NCBI RefSeq assembly: GCF_015840335.1
Contig: NZ_CP060395.1
Coordinates: 248,001-312,000, forward strand
Direction: 5' to 3'
Length of the DNA stretch: 64,000 bases
DNA from: Synechococcus sp. CBW1108
GTDB lineage: Bacteria; Cyanobacteriota; Cyanobacteriia; PCC-6307; Cyanobiaceae
The notes below the pieces were generated by a model, which saw nothing but the letters and a program-made list of their open reading frames with translations, was not told the DNA's origin and ran no database searches. Positions 9,529-18,686 of this stretch are shown here, in pieces. The translations under genes and the position numbers were made by a program. How positions within the stretch are numbered: the first letter of the stretch is position 1; each line of letters starts with the position of its first letter.

Positions 9529-10849
9529 CCCCAGCCTGAGCGCCCAGCCACTGGCGCCCCTGGTCGAGGAAGGCAGACCAATCCAGCTTCTCGGCCTCCG
9601 CGGCCCTGGCCACCAGCAGGGGGGCCTGGCGCTTGATCGCCTCGAGATCCGGTTCCGGCACCCCCACCGAGAGGGCCAGCATGTCGGCCATGGCAGCGGC
9701 CACCACCCGGGTGAGGTAGGCGGCGCTGAGGGCCTGCAGCGCACTGCCCACCAGCCAGGTGGCCCCATGCCATTTCACCAGGGCGGCCAGGGCCTGGCTG
9801 CTCCACTCCACCACCCCCAGCGCCAGGGAGGCCCTGGCGAGCTCCGCGGCGGCGGCCTGGAGCTGCTCCAGGTTCCAGGGGCAATCCCAGAGCCGGGCCA
9901 TCTCCTTGAGCATCAGCCCATTGGCCGCCGCGAGCACCAGCAGGTCGAGGCTGGGCAGGGGGGCAGCCACCACACCGGCGGCCACCAGCCACTGGGTGCG
10001 GCGCTGCAGGGGCAGGAAATGCTGACGTCGCAGGCGCTCAAGATCCCCCTGCCAGCTTGCGTGCAGCTGCTCGAGCCGACGCAGCTGGCGGGCCTGGCGC
10101 AGGCCTGGGGCCCCGCTGGCCAGCTGGGCGGCCAGGGGCGCCAGGCTGACGGCCAGGGCCTCGGGCTCCCCGTTCCAGAACAGCAGTTGCTGGGCAAGCC
10201 CTGGCCCCAGCTGGGAGCGCACTTCCAGGGCCAGGGCCTCAAGGGCCGGTCCCGCCTGGCTGGTTTGGACCAGCAACCAGGCGGGCTGGCCGGCAGGCAG
10301 GGCCTCCAGCCAGCGCAGGTCAGCGGCCGAAAGGGGCGTGCGCAGGTGGTGCAGCAGGCCATCGCAGGCCTCAAATGGCTCTGGCCAGCGCCAGGCGGCA
10401 CTCCAGGCCGGCAGGGGGTGAGCCCAGTGCAGTAGCAGGGGCTCAGAGCCCCGCAGCGCCTCCACCAGCACCGGCTGGAGCTCCGCTGGCGGGGGGCTGG
10501 TGCCCACCAGGGCCAGCAGCAGCCCGCCACGCCCGAGCTCGGCACGCAGCCCGGCCAATTGCTCGGCACGCTGGGGGGCGGGCTCCTCCTCAAGCCGGCC
10601 GAACTGGGTCTGCAGCTGCTCCAACCGCTCCAGCCAGCCGGCCACATCGGTGTCCCGGGCTGCCGGAGTCCGGCGGGGCCGGCGCAGCCACCAGGCTCCC
10701 CCCAGCAGAACCGCCAGGCTGAAACCGGGGGAGAGGGGCAGGTGGCTGAGCCGCAGCAGGGCATCTGTAGCAAGCCAACCCCCCAGGGCCGCTGCCGCGG
10801 CCGGAAGCCAGGGCCGCAGGGGGGCCGGGATGGACTGACGCAGGCTCAA
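9503..10849 (-). CDS. DUF697-type membrane protein (YcjF-like)
   Basis: A 448-residue protein with a hydrophobic N-terminal hairpin (about residues 10-58), a variable cytoplasmic middle rich in Leu, Gln and Ala, and a C-terminal DUF697-like domain. The latter shows a hydrophobic stretch (WLVAAGVVAAPLPSLDLLVLAAANGLMLKEMA) and long amphipathic helices up to about residue 395. Related DUF697 proteins are often joined to or next to Era-like GTPases; no GTPase motif is present here. The start appears to be TTG at 10847-10849. It overlaps mntC by 26 bases. Role unknown. Confidence 0.72.
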   Translation of the reverse strand: MSLRQSIPAPLRPWLPAAAAALGGWLATDALLRLSHLPLSPGFSLAVLLGGAWWLRRPRRTPAARDTDVAGWLERLEQLQTQFGRLEEEPAPQRAEQLAGLRAELGRGGLLLALVGTSPPPAELQPVLVEALRGSEPLLLHWAHPLPAWSAAWRWPEPFEACDGLLHHLRTPLSAADLRWLEALPAGQPAWLLVQTSQAGPALEALALEVRSQLGPGLAQQLLFWNGEPEALAVSLAPLAAQLASGAPGLRQARQLRRLEQLHASWQGDLERLRRQHFLPLQRRTQWLVAAGVVAAPLPSLDLLVLAAANGLMLKEMARLWDCPWNLEQLQAAAAELARASLALGVVEWSSQALAALVKWHGATWLVGSALQALSAAYLTRVVAAAMADMLALSVGVPEPDLEAIKRQAPLLVARAAEAEKLDWSAFLDQGRQWLGAQAGDGVAAIGA

Positions 10850-10921
10850 CGGCTCAGGCTGGGCTAGAGCATCTTTAGCTCAACTCATGGCGCTGCGCCG
10901 GCGCTAATACCTTCTAGCTTG

Positions 10922-11860
10922 ATGTTCAGTTGGGGGCGTGCCTTGCCAGCGCCGGGGCTGAACGACAACCGCCTCCAGGTGAAGCGGGTGCTGTTGGTGG
11001 CCCTGGCCGTCAACATCAGCATGACCCTGCTGAAGTTGGTGCTGGGCTTGCTCACCGGATCCCTGGCGGTGCTTGCCGATGCCATGCACAGCGCCACCGA
11101 CGGGTTTTCGAGCCTGCTGGGCCTGCTGACCAACGGGTTGTCCGATCCCGAACCGGACCGGGACCACCCCTACGGTCACCACAAATACGAGGCCATCGGG
11201 GCCCTGGCGATCGCCGCCTTCATCCTTTTCACGGCCTTTGAAATCCTGCAGACGGCCGTCGATCGACTACTTGCCGGGCTCCAACCCCTGCGGCTCGAGG
11301 GCCAGGAGTTGTGGCTGCTGCTAATGGTGCTGGGCTTCAACATCCTGCTGGCCAGCTACGAGCGCTCCGAGGGCAGTCGGCTGGGCAGCCAACTGCTCAA
11401 GGCCGATGCAGCCCACACCAGCAGCGACGTCTGGACCACCGCCGTGGTGCTGGTTGGGCTCTCCGCTGCGGTGTGGCTGAAGCTGCCCTGGCTGGATGTG
11501 GCCCTGGCCATCCCCCTGTGCCTGTTGCTGGTGAGGGTGTGTTGGACCGTGCTGCGCACCAATCTGCCGCTGCTGGTCGATCAGATCGCCATTGCCCCTG
11601 AGGCGATTCACCAGGTGGCCATGGACGTGCCGGGGGTGCTCAACTGCCACGACATCGCCAGTCGGGGGGTGCTGGGCCAACAGGTGTTCATCGACATGCA
11701 CATGGTGGTGGATGCCAACGACCTGCCCACCGCCCATCGGATCACCGAGCTGGTGGAGGAACACCTGGAGGCCAGATTCGGCCGGGTGCGCTGCACTATC
11801 CACCTCGAACCGCGGGAATATGCCAGCGCTGCGATCACCTTCAAGGGGACCCATGGCTGA
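10922..11860 (+). CDS. Cation diffusion facilitator (CDF) metal exporter
   Basis: Proton-coupled divalent metal antiporter of the CDF/ZitB family. The protein has six predicted membrane helices and the paired metal-site motifs: HSATDGFSSLLGLL in helix II and HTSSDVWTTAVVL in helix V. The family sequence DRDHPYGHHKYE lies between helices II and III. The C-terminal cytoplasmic domain includes VLNCHDIASRGVLGQQVFIDMHMVVD. A TTG lies just before the ATG at 10922, which I take as the start. Its stop overlaps the next gene by 8 bases. The metal cannot be named from sequence alone; the opposing mntCAB importer nearby is suggestive only. Confidence 0.93.
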   Translation: MFSWGRALPAPGLNDNRLQVKRVLLVALAVNISMTLLKLVLGLLTGSLAVLADAMHSATDGFSSLLGLLTNGLSDPEPDRDHPYGHHKYEAIGALAIAAFILFTAFEILQTAVDRLLAGLQPLRLEGQELWLLLMVLGFNILLASYERSEGSRLGSQLLKADAAHTSSDVWTTAVVLVGLSAAVWLKLPWLDVALAIPLCLLLVRVCWTVLRTNLPLLVDQIAIAPEAIHQVAMDVPGVLNCHDIASRGVLGQQVFIDMHMVVDANDLPTAHRITELVEEHLEARFGRVRCTIHLEPREYASAAITFKGTHG

Positions 11861-12365
11861 GCTGCTGGACGGTCTGACAAGCCGGCAACGCAGCCAGATC
11901 CGGGCCTGGGCCGCGGAACTGGAGGCCGCACCGAGCTGGTGCGGCAGCTTGCCGGTGGCCGTGTTGGAGCGCTGCTGGCTGCGGCTACGGCGGGTACCCG
12001 TGGAGCAACTGGCGACGCTTCTGCCGCCAGATGCCAGTGGCGAGGCACCCGAGCTGGTGCGCTATCGGGGCTGGATCGCAGCCGGCCAGCCGGCCTGGTC
12101 GGCCCAGTTGCGCTGCTGGCAGGAATTCGGCCAACCGGCCTGCCAGCAGGCCCTGCGGCACTTCTGGAGCCAGCAGGAGTGGGGCAACCACGGCTGGACC
12201 CTGGCCGCCTATCTGCAGTGGCTTGCCACCTATCGGCATCAGTTTGAAGCTGGTGCCAGCCGCGCCCTGCCCCTGATTGTGCTGGCCCGGCCAGGCCAGG
12301 CAGGGGGCCATAAACTCCACTGGCTTACCCCCCTGGGCCAGCCGATGCGGCACACTTGCCCCTGA
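11853..12365 (+). CDS. Uncharacterised protein following CDF transporter
   Basis: A 170-residue protein rich in Trp, Leu, Gln and Arg, with no signal peptide or clear membrane helix. Visible features are an N-terminal amphipathic stretch (LTSRQRSQIRAWAAELEA) and repeated Trp/Gln pairs in the middle. It starts at the ATG inside the CDF stop region (8-base overlap), which supports its being expressed and translationally coupled. I do not recognise a family. The frame runs to 12365, just before the next gene. Confidence 0.65.
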   Translation: MAELLDGLTSRQRSQIRAWAAELEAAPSWCGSLPVAVLERCWLRLRRVPVEQLATLLPPDASGEAPELVRYRGWIAAGQPAWSAQLRCWQEFGQPACQQALRHFWSQQEWGNHGWTLAAYLQWLATYRHQFEAGASRALPLIVLARPGQAGGHKLHWLTPLGQPMRHTCP

Positions 12366-12370
12366 TTGCA

Positions 12371-12904
12371 ATGGCTGCGGCGATGGCCGATGACACCCCA
12401 CCTAGCCAACCCCGCACCGATCGGGGTGGCCGTTCCGGCGGCAACAGACCGGCGGGCAACCGGGAGCCGGGCGGATTCCGGATCCGTCTGAGCGACAACG
12501 AAATGCGGGCCGCCCAGGCCATCCAGGAAAGTTTTGGCCTGCGCTCCACCGTGGCCGCCCTGGGCTTTGCGATTCGCACCGTTGCCCAACTGCTCGAGGA
12601 GGGCCAGCTCGAAGGGCTGGTCGCCCAGCAGCGGGCCCAGGGGGACCGCCCCCAAGGGGAGAGGTCCCAGGGGGAGAGGCGCTCCGGGGCCGGCGATGGC
12701 CGGCCAAGCCGCCAGGAGCGCGCGCCCCGCATCGACCCCTTCGCCAGGCCCAGTAAGCCCGCGCCCCCCATTCCTGAGCCAGAGGCTTCCAGCCCTGAAC
12801 CAGAGGCTCCCAGTCCTGAGCAAACAGATGGGGCCCTGCCGGCCGAGGAGATTCCTGGCAGCCCAGAGCCCCAGGAGCCCAGCTCCGAAACCAGCGAGGG
12901 CTGA
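12371..12904 (+). CDS. Ribbon-helix-helix-like protein with disordered tail
   Basis: A 177-residue protein in two parts. Residues near 35-90 (GFRIRLSDNEMRAAQAIQE followed by FGLRSTVAALGFAIRTVAQLLEEG) have the basic beta strand plus two helices pattern of a ribbon-helix-helix DNA-binding fold. The rest is low complexity, first Gly/Arg/Gln (DRPQGERSQGERR) and then Pro/Glu/Ser (PEPEASSPEPEAPSPEQ), and is probably disordered. The ATG at 12371 was chosen; ATG at 12383 is also possible. It sits five bases upstream of trpS. DNA binding is an inference from the pattern. Confidence 0.66.
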   Translation: MAAAMADDTPPSQPRTDRGGRSGGNRPAGNREPGGFRIRLSDNEMRAAQAIQESFGLRSTVAALGFAIRTVAQLLEEGQLEGLVAQQRAQGDRPQGERSQGERRSGAGDGRPSRQERAPRIDPFARPSKPAPPIPEPEASSPEPEAPSPEQTDGALPAEEIPGSPEPQEPSSETSEG

Positions 12905-12909
12905 GGCCG

Positions 12910-13938
12910 ATGCCACGGCCAAGGGTTCTCTCCGGGGTCCAGCCCACCGGGGCCTTGCACCTCGGCAACTGGCTGGGGGCTATCCGCAACTGGGTCGCCC
13001 TGCAGGAGAGCCACGACACCTACTTCTGCGTGGTGGATCTCCATGCCATCACCGTGCCCCATGAGCCGGCCAGGCTCGCCGAGGACACCCTGCGCACCGC
13101 CGCCCTCTACCTGGCCTGTGGCATCGACCCCCAGCGCGCCACGGTTTTTGTCCAGAGCCATGTCAGCGCCCACAGCGAACTGGCCTGGCTGCTGAACTGC
13201 GTCACGCCGCTCAACTGGCTCGAGCGCATGATCCAGTTCAAGGAAAAGGCCATCAAGCAGGGCGACCAGGTGTCGGTGGGTCTGCTCGATTACCCGGTGC
13301 TGATGGCCGCTGACATTCTTCTCTACGACGCCGACCTGGTGCCGGTGGGTGAAGACCAGAAACAACACCTGGAACTCGCCCGCGACATTGCCCAGCAACG
13401 CATCAACGCCCGCTTCGCGCCAAGGGATGGGGCGGGGGAGCCGATCCCCCTGCTCCAGGTGCCCAAACCCCTGATCCTCCAGCAGGGTGCCCGGGTGATG
13501 AGCCTCACCGACGGCACGGCCAAAATGAGCAAAAGTGATCCGAATGAGGGCTCCCGGATCAACCTGCTGGATCCGCCCGAACTGATCAGCAAGAAGATCA
13601 AGCGCGCCAAAACCGACCCCACCATGGGGCTGGAATTCGGCAACCCGGAGCGGCCGGAAGCCGACAACCTGCTTGGCCTCTACGCCCTGCTGGCCGGCAG
13701 GAGCCGGGAGCAGGCGGCCGTGGAATGCGGCTCCATGGGCTGGGGCAGCTTCAAGCCCCTGCTGGCCGACGCGGCCGTCGAAGCCCTGCGGCCAGTGCAG
13801 GAGCACTACCTCCACTGGCGCCAGCAGCCCGGAGCGGTTGAAACCGTGCTGCGCGATGGCCAGGCCCGGGCCACTGCGGTGGCAGAGGCAACCCTCGAGC
13901 GGGTGCGCCGGGCCCTGGGATTTCTGCCCCCCAGCTGA
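12910..13938 (+). CDS. trpS: Tryptophanyl-tRNA synthetase TrpS
   Basis: Class Ic aminoacyl-tRNA synthetase charging tRNA-Trp. Opening VLSGVQPTGALHLGNWLGAIRNW carries the HIGH-type motif as HLGN, and KMSKSDPNE is the KMSKS loop near residue 200. GEDQKQHLELARDIA and DYPVLMAADILLYDADLVPVG are family-typical. Length 342 residues is normal. The ATG at 12910 follows the RHH-like gene by five bases, suggesting co-transcription. Confidence 0.98.
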   Translation: MPRPRVLSGVQPTGALHLGNWLGAIRNWVALQESHDTYFCVVDLHAITVPHEPARLAEDTLRTAALYLACGIDPQRATVFVQSHVSAHSELAWLLNCVTPLNWLERMIQFKEKAIKQGDQVSVGLLDYPVLMAADILLYDADLVPVGEDQKQHLELARDIAQQRINARFAPRDGAGEPIPLLQVPKPLILQQGARVMSLTDGTAKMSKSDPNEGSRINLLDPPELISKKIKRAKTDPTMGLEFGNPERPEADNLLGLYALLAGRSREQAAVECGSMGWGSFKPLLADAAVEALRPVQEHYLHWRQQPGAVETVLRDGQARATAVAEATLERVRRALGFLPPS

Positions 13939-13965
13939 ACGCCCCCGCCGAAGCCGGCCGGCCGC

Positions 13966-14412
13966 TCATGGTTCCCGGTACACAACCCTGCCCCGTTCGT
14001 CATTGCCGACATCGAGCAGCTGGGCGTGGAGCAACCGCTCAATTTCCTGGCGCACCTCGGGGCTCTCGACCCCGGCGGGTAGCTCCAGCTCCAACAGGGC
14101 GTCGTTGAGGCTGAAACCCGCCGCGCCACTGCGGCGGGCCAGTTGCACCAACTGCCTTTCCACGGAGAGGCTGGGCTTGAGCGGCAACCAGCTGGCATTG
14201 GCCTGGTCGACCAGCTCGGGCATCAACAGCAGATCCACCAGCTGCCCCACAAAGCAGAGGCCGAAGGTCAGCAGCCAGAGGGTGCCACTGAGGGGCTTGC
14301 GGTTGTAGAGGCGATGTACCCCGCAAACCCCCACCAGGCCGAGGGCCCAGAGGCCATAGGCCAGGGCCAGATTGCGGCGCTCCGGGGGCGGGAGCCGTCG
14401 ACTACTGCCCAT
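13966..14412 (-). CDS. TM2 domain membrane protein
   Basis: A 148-residue protein with a TM2-type membrane hairpin near residues 14-60: LALAYGLWALGLVGVCGVHRLYNRK, then GTLWLLTFGLCFVGQLVDLLLMP. The G..G.HR.Y.....G...LLT.G..G.GQ..D pattern is that of TM2. The C-terminal half (about residues 75-148) is soluble and resembles a small winged-helix: SLNDALLELELPAGVESPEVRQEIERLLHAQLLDVG. The ATG at 14412 avoids a long extension over the upstream DUF2605 gene, whose stop lies five bases away. The pair is probably one operon. Confidence 0.82.
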   Translation of the reverse strand: MGSSRRLPPPERRNLALAYGLWALGLVGVCGVHRLYNRKPLSGTLWLLTFGLCFVGQLVDLLLMPELVDQANASWLPLKPSLSVERQLVQLARRSGAAGFSLNDALLELELPAGVESPEVRQEIERLLHAQLLDVGNDERGRVVYREP

Positions 14413-14416
14413 ATGG

Positions 14417-14800
14417 CTAGGCCCCGGGGCGCCCAGGCCCCTCGTCAGCGGGCGGCTCCGGCAGGGATACGCCACTGAGACGCAAGGAGGCGGAAAGATC
14501 CCACACGCTGACCACCAGCTGGTGCCAGGGCGCGAGGGTTTCCATCTCCAGGGCCATCGGGATCGGCGCCGCCTGGCGCAGGCTGGTGGCGGCGCCGAGC
14601 TCCTTACGGGCCAGCTCGATCCGGGCGCGTAAGGAGTTCTGCTGCTCCGCCGGCATCACCGCCTCGGGGCAATGGTCAAGCAGCACCAGGCCCCGCTCAA
14701 ACCAGCTGCTGAAGTCGCCCATCAGGGAAGCCAGCAACTGATCGAGCAGCTCCCCATCTGAGGCCGAGGGGGGAAAGGGGAATGGTGAATCAGATCCCAT
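14417..14800 (-). CDS. DUF2605 family protein
   Basis: A 127-residue acidic soluble protein recognised as the cyanobacterial DUF2605 family, with the central pattern ELLDQLLASLMGDFSSWFERGLVLLDHCPEAVMPAEQQ. Function is unknown. The ATG at 14798-14800 is the natural start. The next gene on this strand encodes a TM2 protein five bases downstream, and this pairing suggests a shared, possibly membrane-associated role. It is divergent from thrS with about 60 bases between starts, so that gap should hold both promoters. Confidence 0.75.
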   Translation of the reverse strand: MGSDSPFPFPPSASDGELLDQLLASLMGDFSSWFERGLVLLDHCPEAVMPAEQQNSLRARIELARKELGAATSLRQAAPIPMALEMETLAPWHQLVVSVWDLSASLRLSGVSLPEPPADEGPGRPGA

Positions 14801-14859
14801 CTGGCCAGCCTAGGAGCGCTGCGTAGGATTCCAGATCGCCCTGTTGAGCTGCGCGATTC

Positions 14860-16659
14860 GTGCCCGTGACCACCAGCAGCCCCGAACCAGCAGCGATCAC
14901 CCTGCCCAAAACCAGCGAGAGCGAGCAGCTGCTGCGCATCCGCCACTCGATGAGCCACGTGATGGCCATGGCGGTGCAGAAGCTGTTTCCCCAGGCCCAG
15001 GTGACCATCGGCCCCTGGACCGAGAGCGGCTTCTACTACGACTTCGACAGCCCCGATCCCTTCAGCGAGGCCGATCTCAAGGCGATCAAGAAGGAGATGG
15101 TCAAGATCATCAACAAGAAGCTTCCGCTCGAGCGCCTAGAGGTGAGCCGCGCTGAGGCCGAACGGCGGATCCAGGCCATCAACGAGCCCTACAAGCTGGA
15201 GATCCTGGCGGGGATCAAAGAGCCGATCAGCCTCTACACCCTGGGGGACCAGTGGTGGGACCTCTGCGCCGGCCCCCACGTGGCCCACACCGGCGAGCTC
15301 AACGCCAAGGCCTTCGAGCTCGAAAGCGTGGCCGGTGCCTACTGGCGCGGCGATGAAACCAAGGCCCAGCTGCAGCGCATCTACGGCACCGCCTGGGAAA
15401 CCCACGAGCAGCTGGCCGAACACCAGCGCCGCAAAGCCGAGGCGAAACGGCGCGACCATCGGCGCCTGGGCACCGATCTGAATCTGTTTTCAATCGAGGA
15501 TGAAGCCGGCGCCGGGCTGGTCTTCTGGCATCCGCGTGGCGCCCGCATGCGCCTGCTGATCGAAGACTTCTGGCGCCAGGCCCACTTCGATGCCGGCTAC
15601 GAGCTGCTCTACACCCCCCACGTGGCCGACATCAGCCTCTGGAAGACCTCCGGCCACCTCGACTTCTACGCCGAGAGCATGTTTGGCCCGATGCAGGTGG
15701 ATGAGCGCCAATACCAGCTCAAGCCGATGAACTGCCCGTTCCACGTGCTCACCTATGCCTCCGCCCTGCGCAGCTACCGGGAGCTGCCGATCCGCTGGGC
15801 CGAGCTGGGGACGGTATATCGCTACGAGCGCCCCGGCGTGATGCATGGCCTGATGCGGGTGCGCGGCTTCACCCAGGACGACGCCCACGTGTTCTGCCTG
15901 CCGGAGCAGATCACAGCTGAAATCGTGGCCATTCTCGATCTCACCGAACAGATTCTTTCCACCTTCGATTTCCGCAGCTACGAGATCAACCTCTCGACCC
16001 GGCCGGCCAAATCGATCGGCGAGGACGCCGTATGGGAACTCGCCACCAACGGCCTGATCGGGGCGCTGGAGCGCAAGGGCTGGGCCTACAAGGTCGACGA
16101 GGGAGGCGGCGCCTTCTACGGCCCCAAGATCGACCTCAAGATCGAAGACGCCATCGGCCGGATGTGGCAGTGCTCCACGATCCAGCTCGACTTCAACCTG
16201 CCCGAGCGCTTCCAGCTGGAGTATGTGGCGGCCGATGGATCGCGCCGTCAACCGATCATGATCCACCGGGCCATCTTCGGCTCGCTGGAGAGGTTCTTCG
16301 GGATCATGACCGAGAACTACGCCGGCGATTTCCCCTTCTGGCTCGCGCCCGAGCAGATCCGCCTGCTGCCGGTGACCGATGAGGTGCGGGGCTATGCCGA
16401 GGAGGTGCTGGGCCAGCTGAAGCGAGCCGGCGTGCGGGCCACGCTGGACCAATCCGGCGAGCGCCTGGCCAAATTGATTCGCAACGGCGAGCAGATGAAG
16501 ATCCCGGTGCTGGCGGTGATCGGCACCACGGAAGCCGAAGGGGGAAGCCTCAGCCTGCGCAGCCGCCGCGAGGGGGATCTGGGCACCATGGCGGTGGCCA
16601 AGCTGATCGAAGTCGCCAGCCTGGCCAATGCGGCCCGCTCCGCCGGCCTGCAGCCATGA
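14860..16659 (+). CDS. thrS: Threonyl-tRNA synthetase ThrS, without TGS domain
   Basis: Class II synthetase charging tRNA-Thr. The editing domain shows HSMSH near residues 29-33 and DLCAGPH. The catalytic core has motif 2 (GTVYRYERPGVMHGLMRVRGFTQDDAH), zinc-ligand region MNCPFHV, and motif 3 (HRAIFGSLERFFGIMTE). The C-terminal anticodon domain runs from about 490. The start is GTG at 14860, giving 599 residues. The protein begins almost directly at the editing domain, so the N-terminal ubiquitin-like TGS domain of the E. coli type enzyme is absent. Its stop overlaps glk as ATGA. Confidence 0.97.
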   Translation: MPVTTSSPEPAAITLPKTSESEQLLRIRHSMSHVMAMAVQKLFPQAQVTIGPWTESGFYYDFDSPDPFSEADLKAIKKEMVKIINKKLPLERLEVSRAEAERRIQAINEPYKLEILAGIKEPISLYTLGDQWWDLCAGPHVAHTGELNAKAFELESVAGAYWRGDETKAQLQRIYGTAWETHEQLAEHQRRKAEAKRRDHRRLGTDLNLFSIEDEAGAGLVFWHPRGARMRLLIEDFWRQAHFDAGYELLYTPHVADISLWKTSGHLDFYAESMFGPMQVDERQYQLKPMNCPFHVLTYASALRSYRELPIRWAELGTVYRYERPGVMHGLMRVRGFTQDDAHVFCLPEQITAEIVAILDLTEQILSTFDFRSYEINLSTRPAKSIGEDAVWELATNGLIGALERKGWAYKVDEGGGAFYGPKIDLKIEDAIGRMWQCSTIQLDFNLPERFQLEYVAADGSRRQPIMIHRAIFGSLERFFGIMTENYAGDFPFWLAPEQIRLLPVTDEVRGYAEEVLGQLKRAGVRATLDQSGERLAKLIRNGEQMKIPVLAVIGTTEAEGGSLSLRSRREGDLGTMAVAKLIEVASLANAARSAGLQP

Positions 16660-17648
16660 CCGCCATCCTGGCCGGCGATATCGGCGGCACCAAGACCCTG
16701 CTGGCCCTCTACCGTCTTGGCCCGGCCGGAGAACTGGAGCTCCAGCGCAGCGAGCGCTACATCTCGGCCGACTGGAGCGGTCTGGAGCCGATGGTGCGCA
16801 CCTTTCTGGGCGGGGAAGCCCCGCCCCCGGCGGCCGCCTGTCTGGCCGTGGCGGGGCCGGTGGCGGGGGGCCGGGCCCAGCTCACCAACCTCAGCTGGCA
16901 ACTCGACGAGGTCAGGCTGCAGCTCGAAACTGCCATCCCCCGGGTGGAGCTGGTGAATGATTTCGCCGTGCTGATCCATGGCCTGGCCCATCTGGTCCCG
17001 CACCAGCAGGCCCAGATCCGGGCCGGCACTGCCCAGGACCAGGCCCCCCTGCTGGTGCTCGGGGCTGGCACGGGCCTCGGGGTGGCCTATGGGGTGCCCA
17101 GCCCGGCCGGCCTGGTGGCCATGGCCAGCGAGGCCGCCCACGGGGAATTCGCCCCCCGCAGCCAGGCCGAATGGGAGCTCAAGCAATGGCTTGGCCGCGA
17201 ACTGGGGCTGGAGCGGGTGTCGATCGAGCGGGTGGTGAGCGGCACGGGGCTGGGGGATCTGGCTCGCTGGCTGCTGCATTGCCACCATCCCAGCGGGGAT
17301 CACCCCCTCTGCCACCTGCCCCAGCCCAGCGACCTGCCCGCGGCGGTCGCCTCAGCCGCCAGCCGGGGCGATCGCCTGGCGGCTGAGGCCCTTGGGATCT
17401 GGATCAGCTGCTACGGCAGCGTCTGCGGCGATCTGGCCCTGGCTGGCCTGAGCCACGGTGGCATCTGGCTGGCTGGCGGAACGGCCGCCAAACTGCTCGA
17501 TCAGCTCCGCTCTGCGGGCTTCCTGGCAGCCTTCCTGGCCAAGGGCCGGCTGGCTCCCGTACTGGCCCAGATGCCGATCACCGCCGTGATCGATCCGGAG
17601 ATCGGCCAGTTCAGCGCGGCCTGCCGGGCTCGCATGCTGGTGGCCTGA
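16656..17648 (+). CDS. glk: Glucokinase Glk
   Basis: ATP-dependent glucokinase of the bacterial Glk family (Pfam Glucokinase), making glucose-6-phosphate in the cytoplasm. The phosphate loop is LAGDIGGTKTLLALY; the sugar-binding region is VELVNDFAVLIHGL, with a catalytic Asp in NDF; the glycine-rich LGAGTGLGVAYG and the SEAAHGEFAPRS loop follow. At 330 residues it has normal length. It overlaps thrS by ATGA and is likely co-transcribed. A second, ROK-type sugar kinase lies at 25.9-26.8 kb, so two sugar kinase lineages coexist. Confidence 0.93.
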   Translation: MTAILAGDIGGTKTLLALYRLGPAGELELQRSERYISADWSGLEPMVRTFLGGEAPPPAAACLAVAGPVAGGRAQLTNLSWQLDEVRLQLETAIPRVELVNDFAVLIHGLAHLVPHQQAQIRAGTAQDQAPLLVLGAGTGLGVAYGVPSPAGLVAMASEAAHGEFAPRSQAEWELKQWLGRELGLERVSIERVVSGTGLGDLARWLLHCHHPSGDHPLCHLPQPSDLPAAVASAASRGDRLAAEALGIWISCYGSVCGDLALAGLSHGGIWLAGGTAAKLLDQLRSAGFLAAFLAKGRLAPVLAQMPITAVIDPEIGQFSAACRARMLVA

Positions 17649-17675
17649 GACACTGGGCCGAATCGTAGTGTTCGC

Positions 17676-18686
17676 ATGGCGCGCCCCCGGGTAGGCCAAG
17701 GGGTTCTGGTTCATGTACCCGCCACCACCGCCAACGTGGGGCCTGGTTTTGACTGCCTGGGCGCGGCCCTGGAACTGGACAATGTCTTCCAGATGCGCTG
17801 CATCGAGGGCGGCAGCGAGCGCTTTGATCTGATCATTGAGGGCAGCGAGGGGGCCCACCTGCGCGGCGGACCCGACAACCTCGTGTACCGCTCGGCCCAA
17901 CGGGTGTGGAAGGAAGCCGGCGAGGAACCGGTGGCCCTTGAGGCCAGGGTGCGGCTGGCGGTGCCGCCGGCCAGAGGGCTGGGCAGCAGCGCCACCGCGA
18001 TCGTGGCGGGCCTGATCGGCGCCAATGCGCTGGTGGGGGAGCCCCTCAGCCGCGAGAAGCTGCTGGAGCTGGCCATCGATATCGAAGGCCACCCCGACAA
18101 CGTGGTGCCCTCCCTTGTGGGGGGGCTCTGCATGACCGCCAAGGCCGCTTCCCACCGCTGGCGGGTGGTGCGCTGCGAGTGGTCGAGCGAGGTGCAGGCG
18201 GTTGTGGCCATCCCCGCCATCCGGCTCACCACCAGTGAGGCCCGACGGGCCATGCCCAAGTCCATACCCGTGGGCGATGCGGTGATCAACCTGGGGGCCC
18301 TGACCCTGCTGCTGCAGGGCCTGCGCACGGGCAACGGCGACCTGATCACCGATGGCATGCACGACCGACTGCACGAGCCCTACCGCTGGGGCTTGATCCT
18401 GGGCGGCCGGGCCGTGCGGGAGGCCGCCATCGCGGCGGGGGCCTGGGGCTGCGTGATCAGCGGGGCGGGCCCCAGCCTGCTGGCCCTCTGCCCCAGGCCG
18501 GTGGCCGAGGCCGTTGGCCAGGCAATGGTGCGGGCCTGGCACCAGGCCGGGGTTGAATCCCACGCCCACGCCCTGGCCATCCAGCACCGGGGCAGCAGCT
18601 GGGAGAACCTGCCCGACCGGAGCCCGGCCAGCCCGGACGAGCCTGGGGCTGGCCCTAGGCCTGGCCCTGCTCCTCGGCAGCCCTAG
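17676..18686 (+). CDS. thrB: Homoserine kinase ThrB
   Basis: GHMP-family kinase phosphorylating homoserine for threonine synthesis. The signature PPARGLGSSATAIVAGLIGAN is the GHMP ATP loop near residues 100-120. The N-terminal VHVPATTANVGPGFDCLGAALEL and the C-terminal CVISGAGPSLLALC are the conserved flanking motifs. About 25 C-terminal residues are Pro/Ser-rich and probably disordered. It follows glk by 27 bases. Its stop codon lies within an 18-bp perfect palindrome. Confidence 0.95.
   Translation: MARPRVGQGVLVHVPATTANVGPGFDCLGAALELDNVFQMRCIEGGSERFDLIIEGSEGAHLRGGPDNLVYRSAQRVWKEAGEEPVALEARVRLAVPPARGLGSSATAIVAGLIGANALVGEPLSREKLLELAIDIEGHPDNVVPSLVGGLCMTAKAASHRWRVVRCEWSSEVQAVVAIPAIRLTTSEARRAMPKSIPVGDAVINLGALTLLLQGLRTGNGDLITDGMHDRLHEPYRWGLILGGRAVREAAIAAGAWGCVISGAGPSLLALCPRPVAEAVGQAMVRAWHQAGVESHAHALAIQHRGSSWENLPDRSPASPDEPGAGPRPGPAPRQP

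Noticed and set aside
12325-13815. 496-residue minus-strand frame opposite trpS
   Set aside because: Antisense to a certain tRNA synthetase, with low-complexity composition and no motif.
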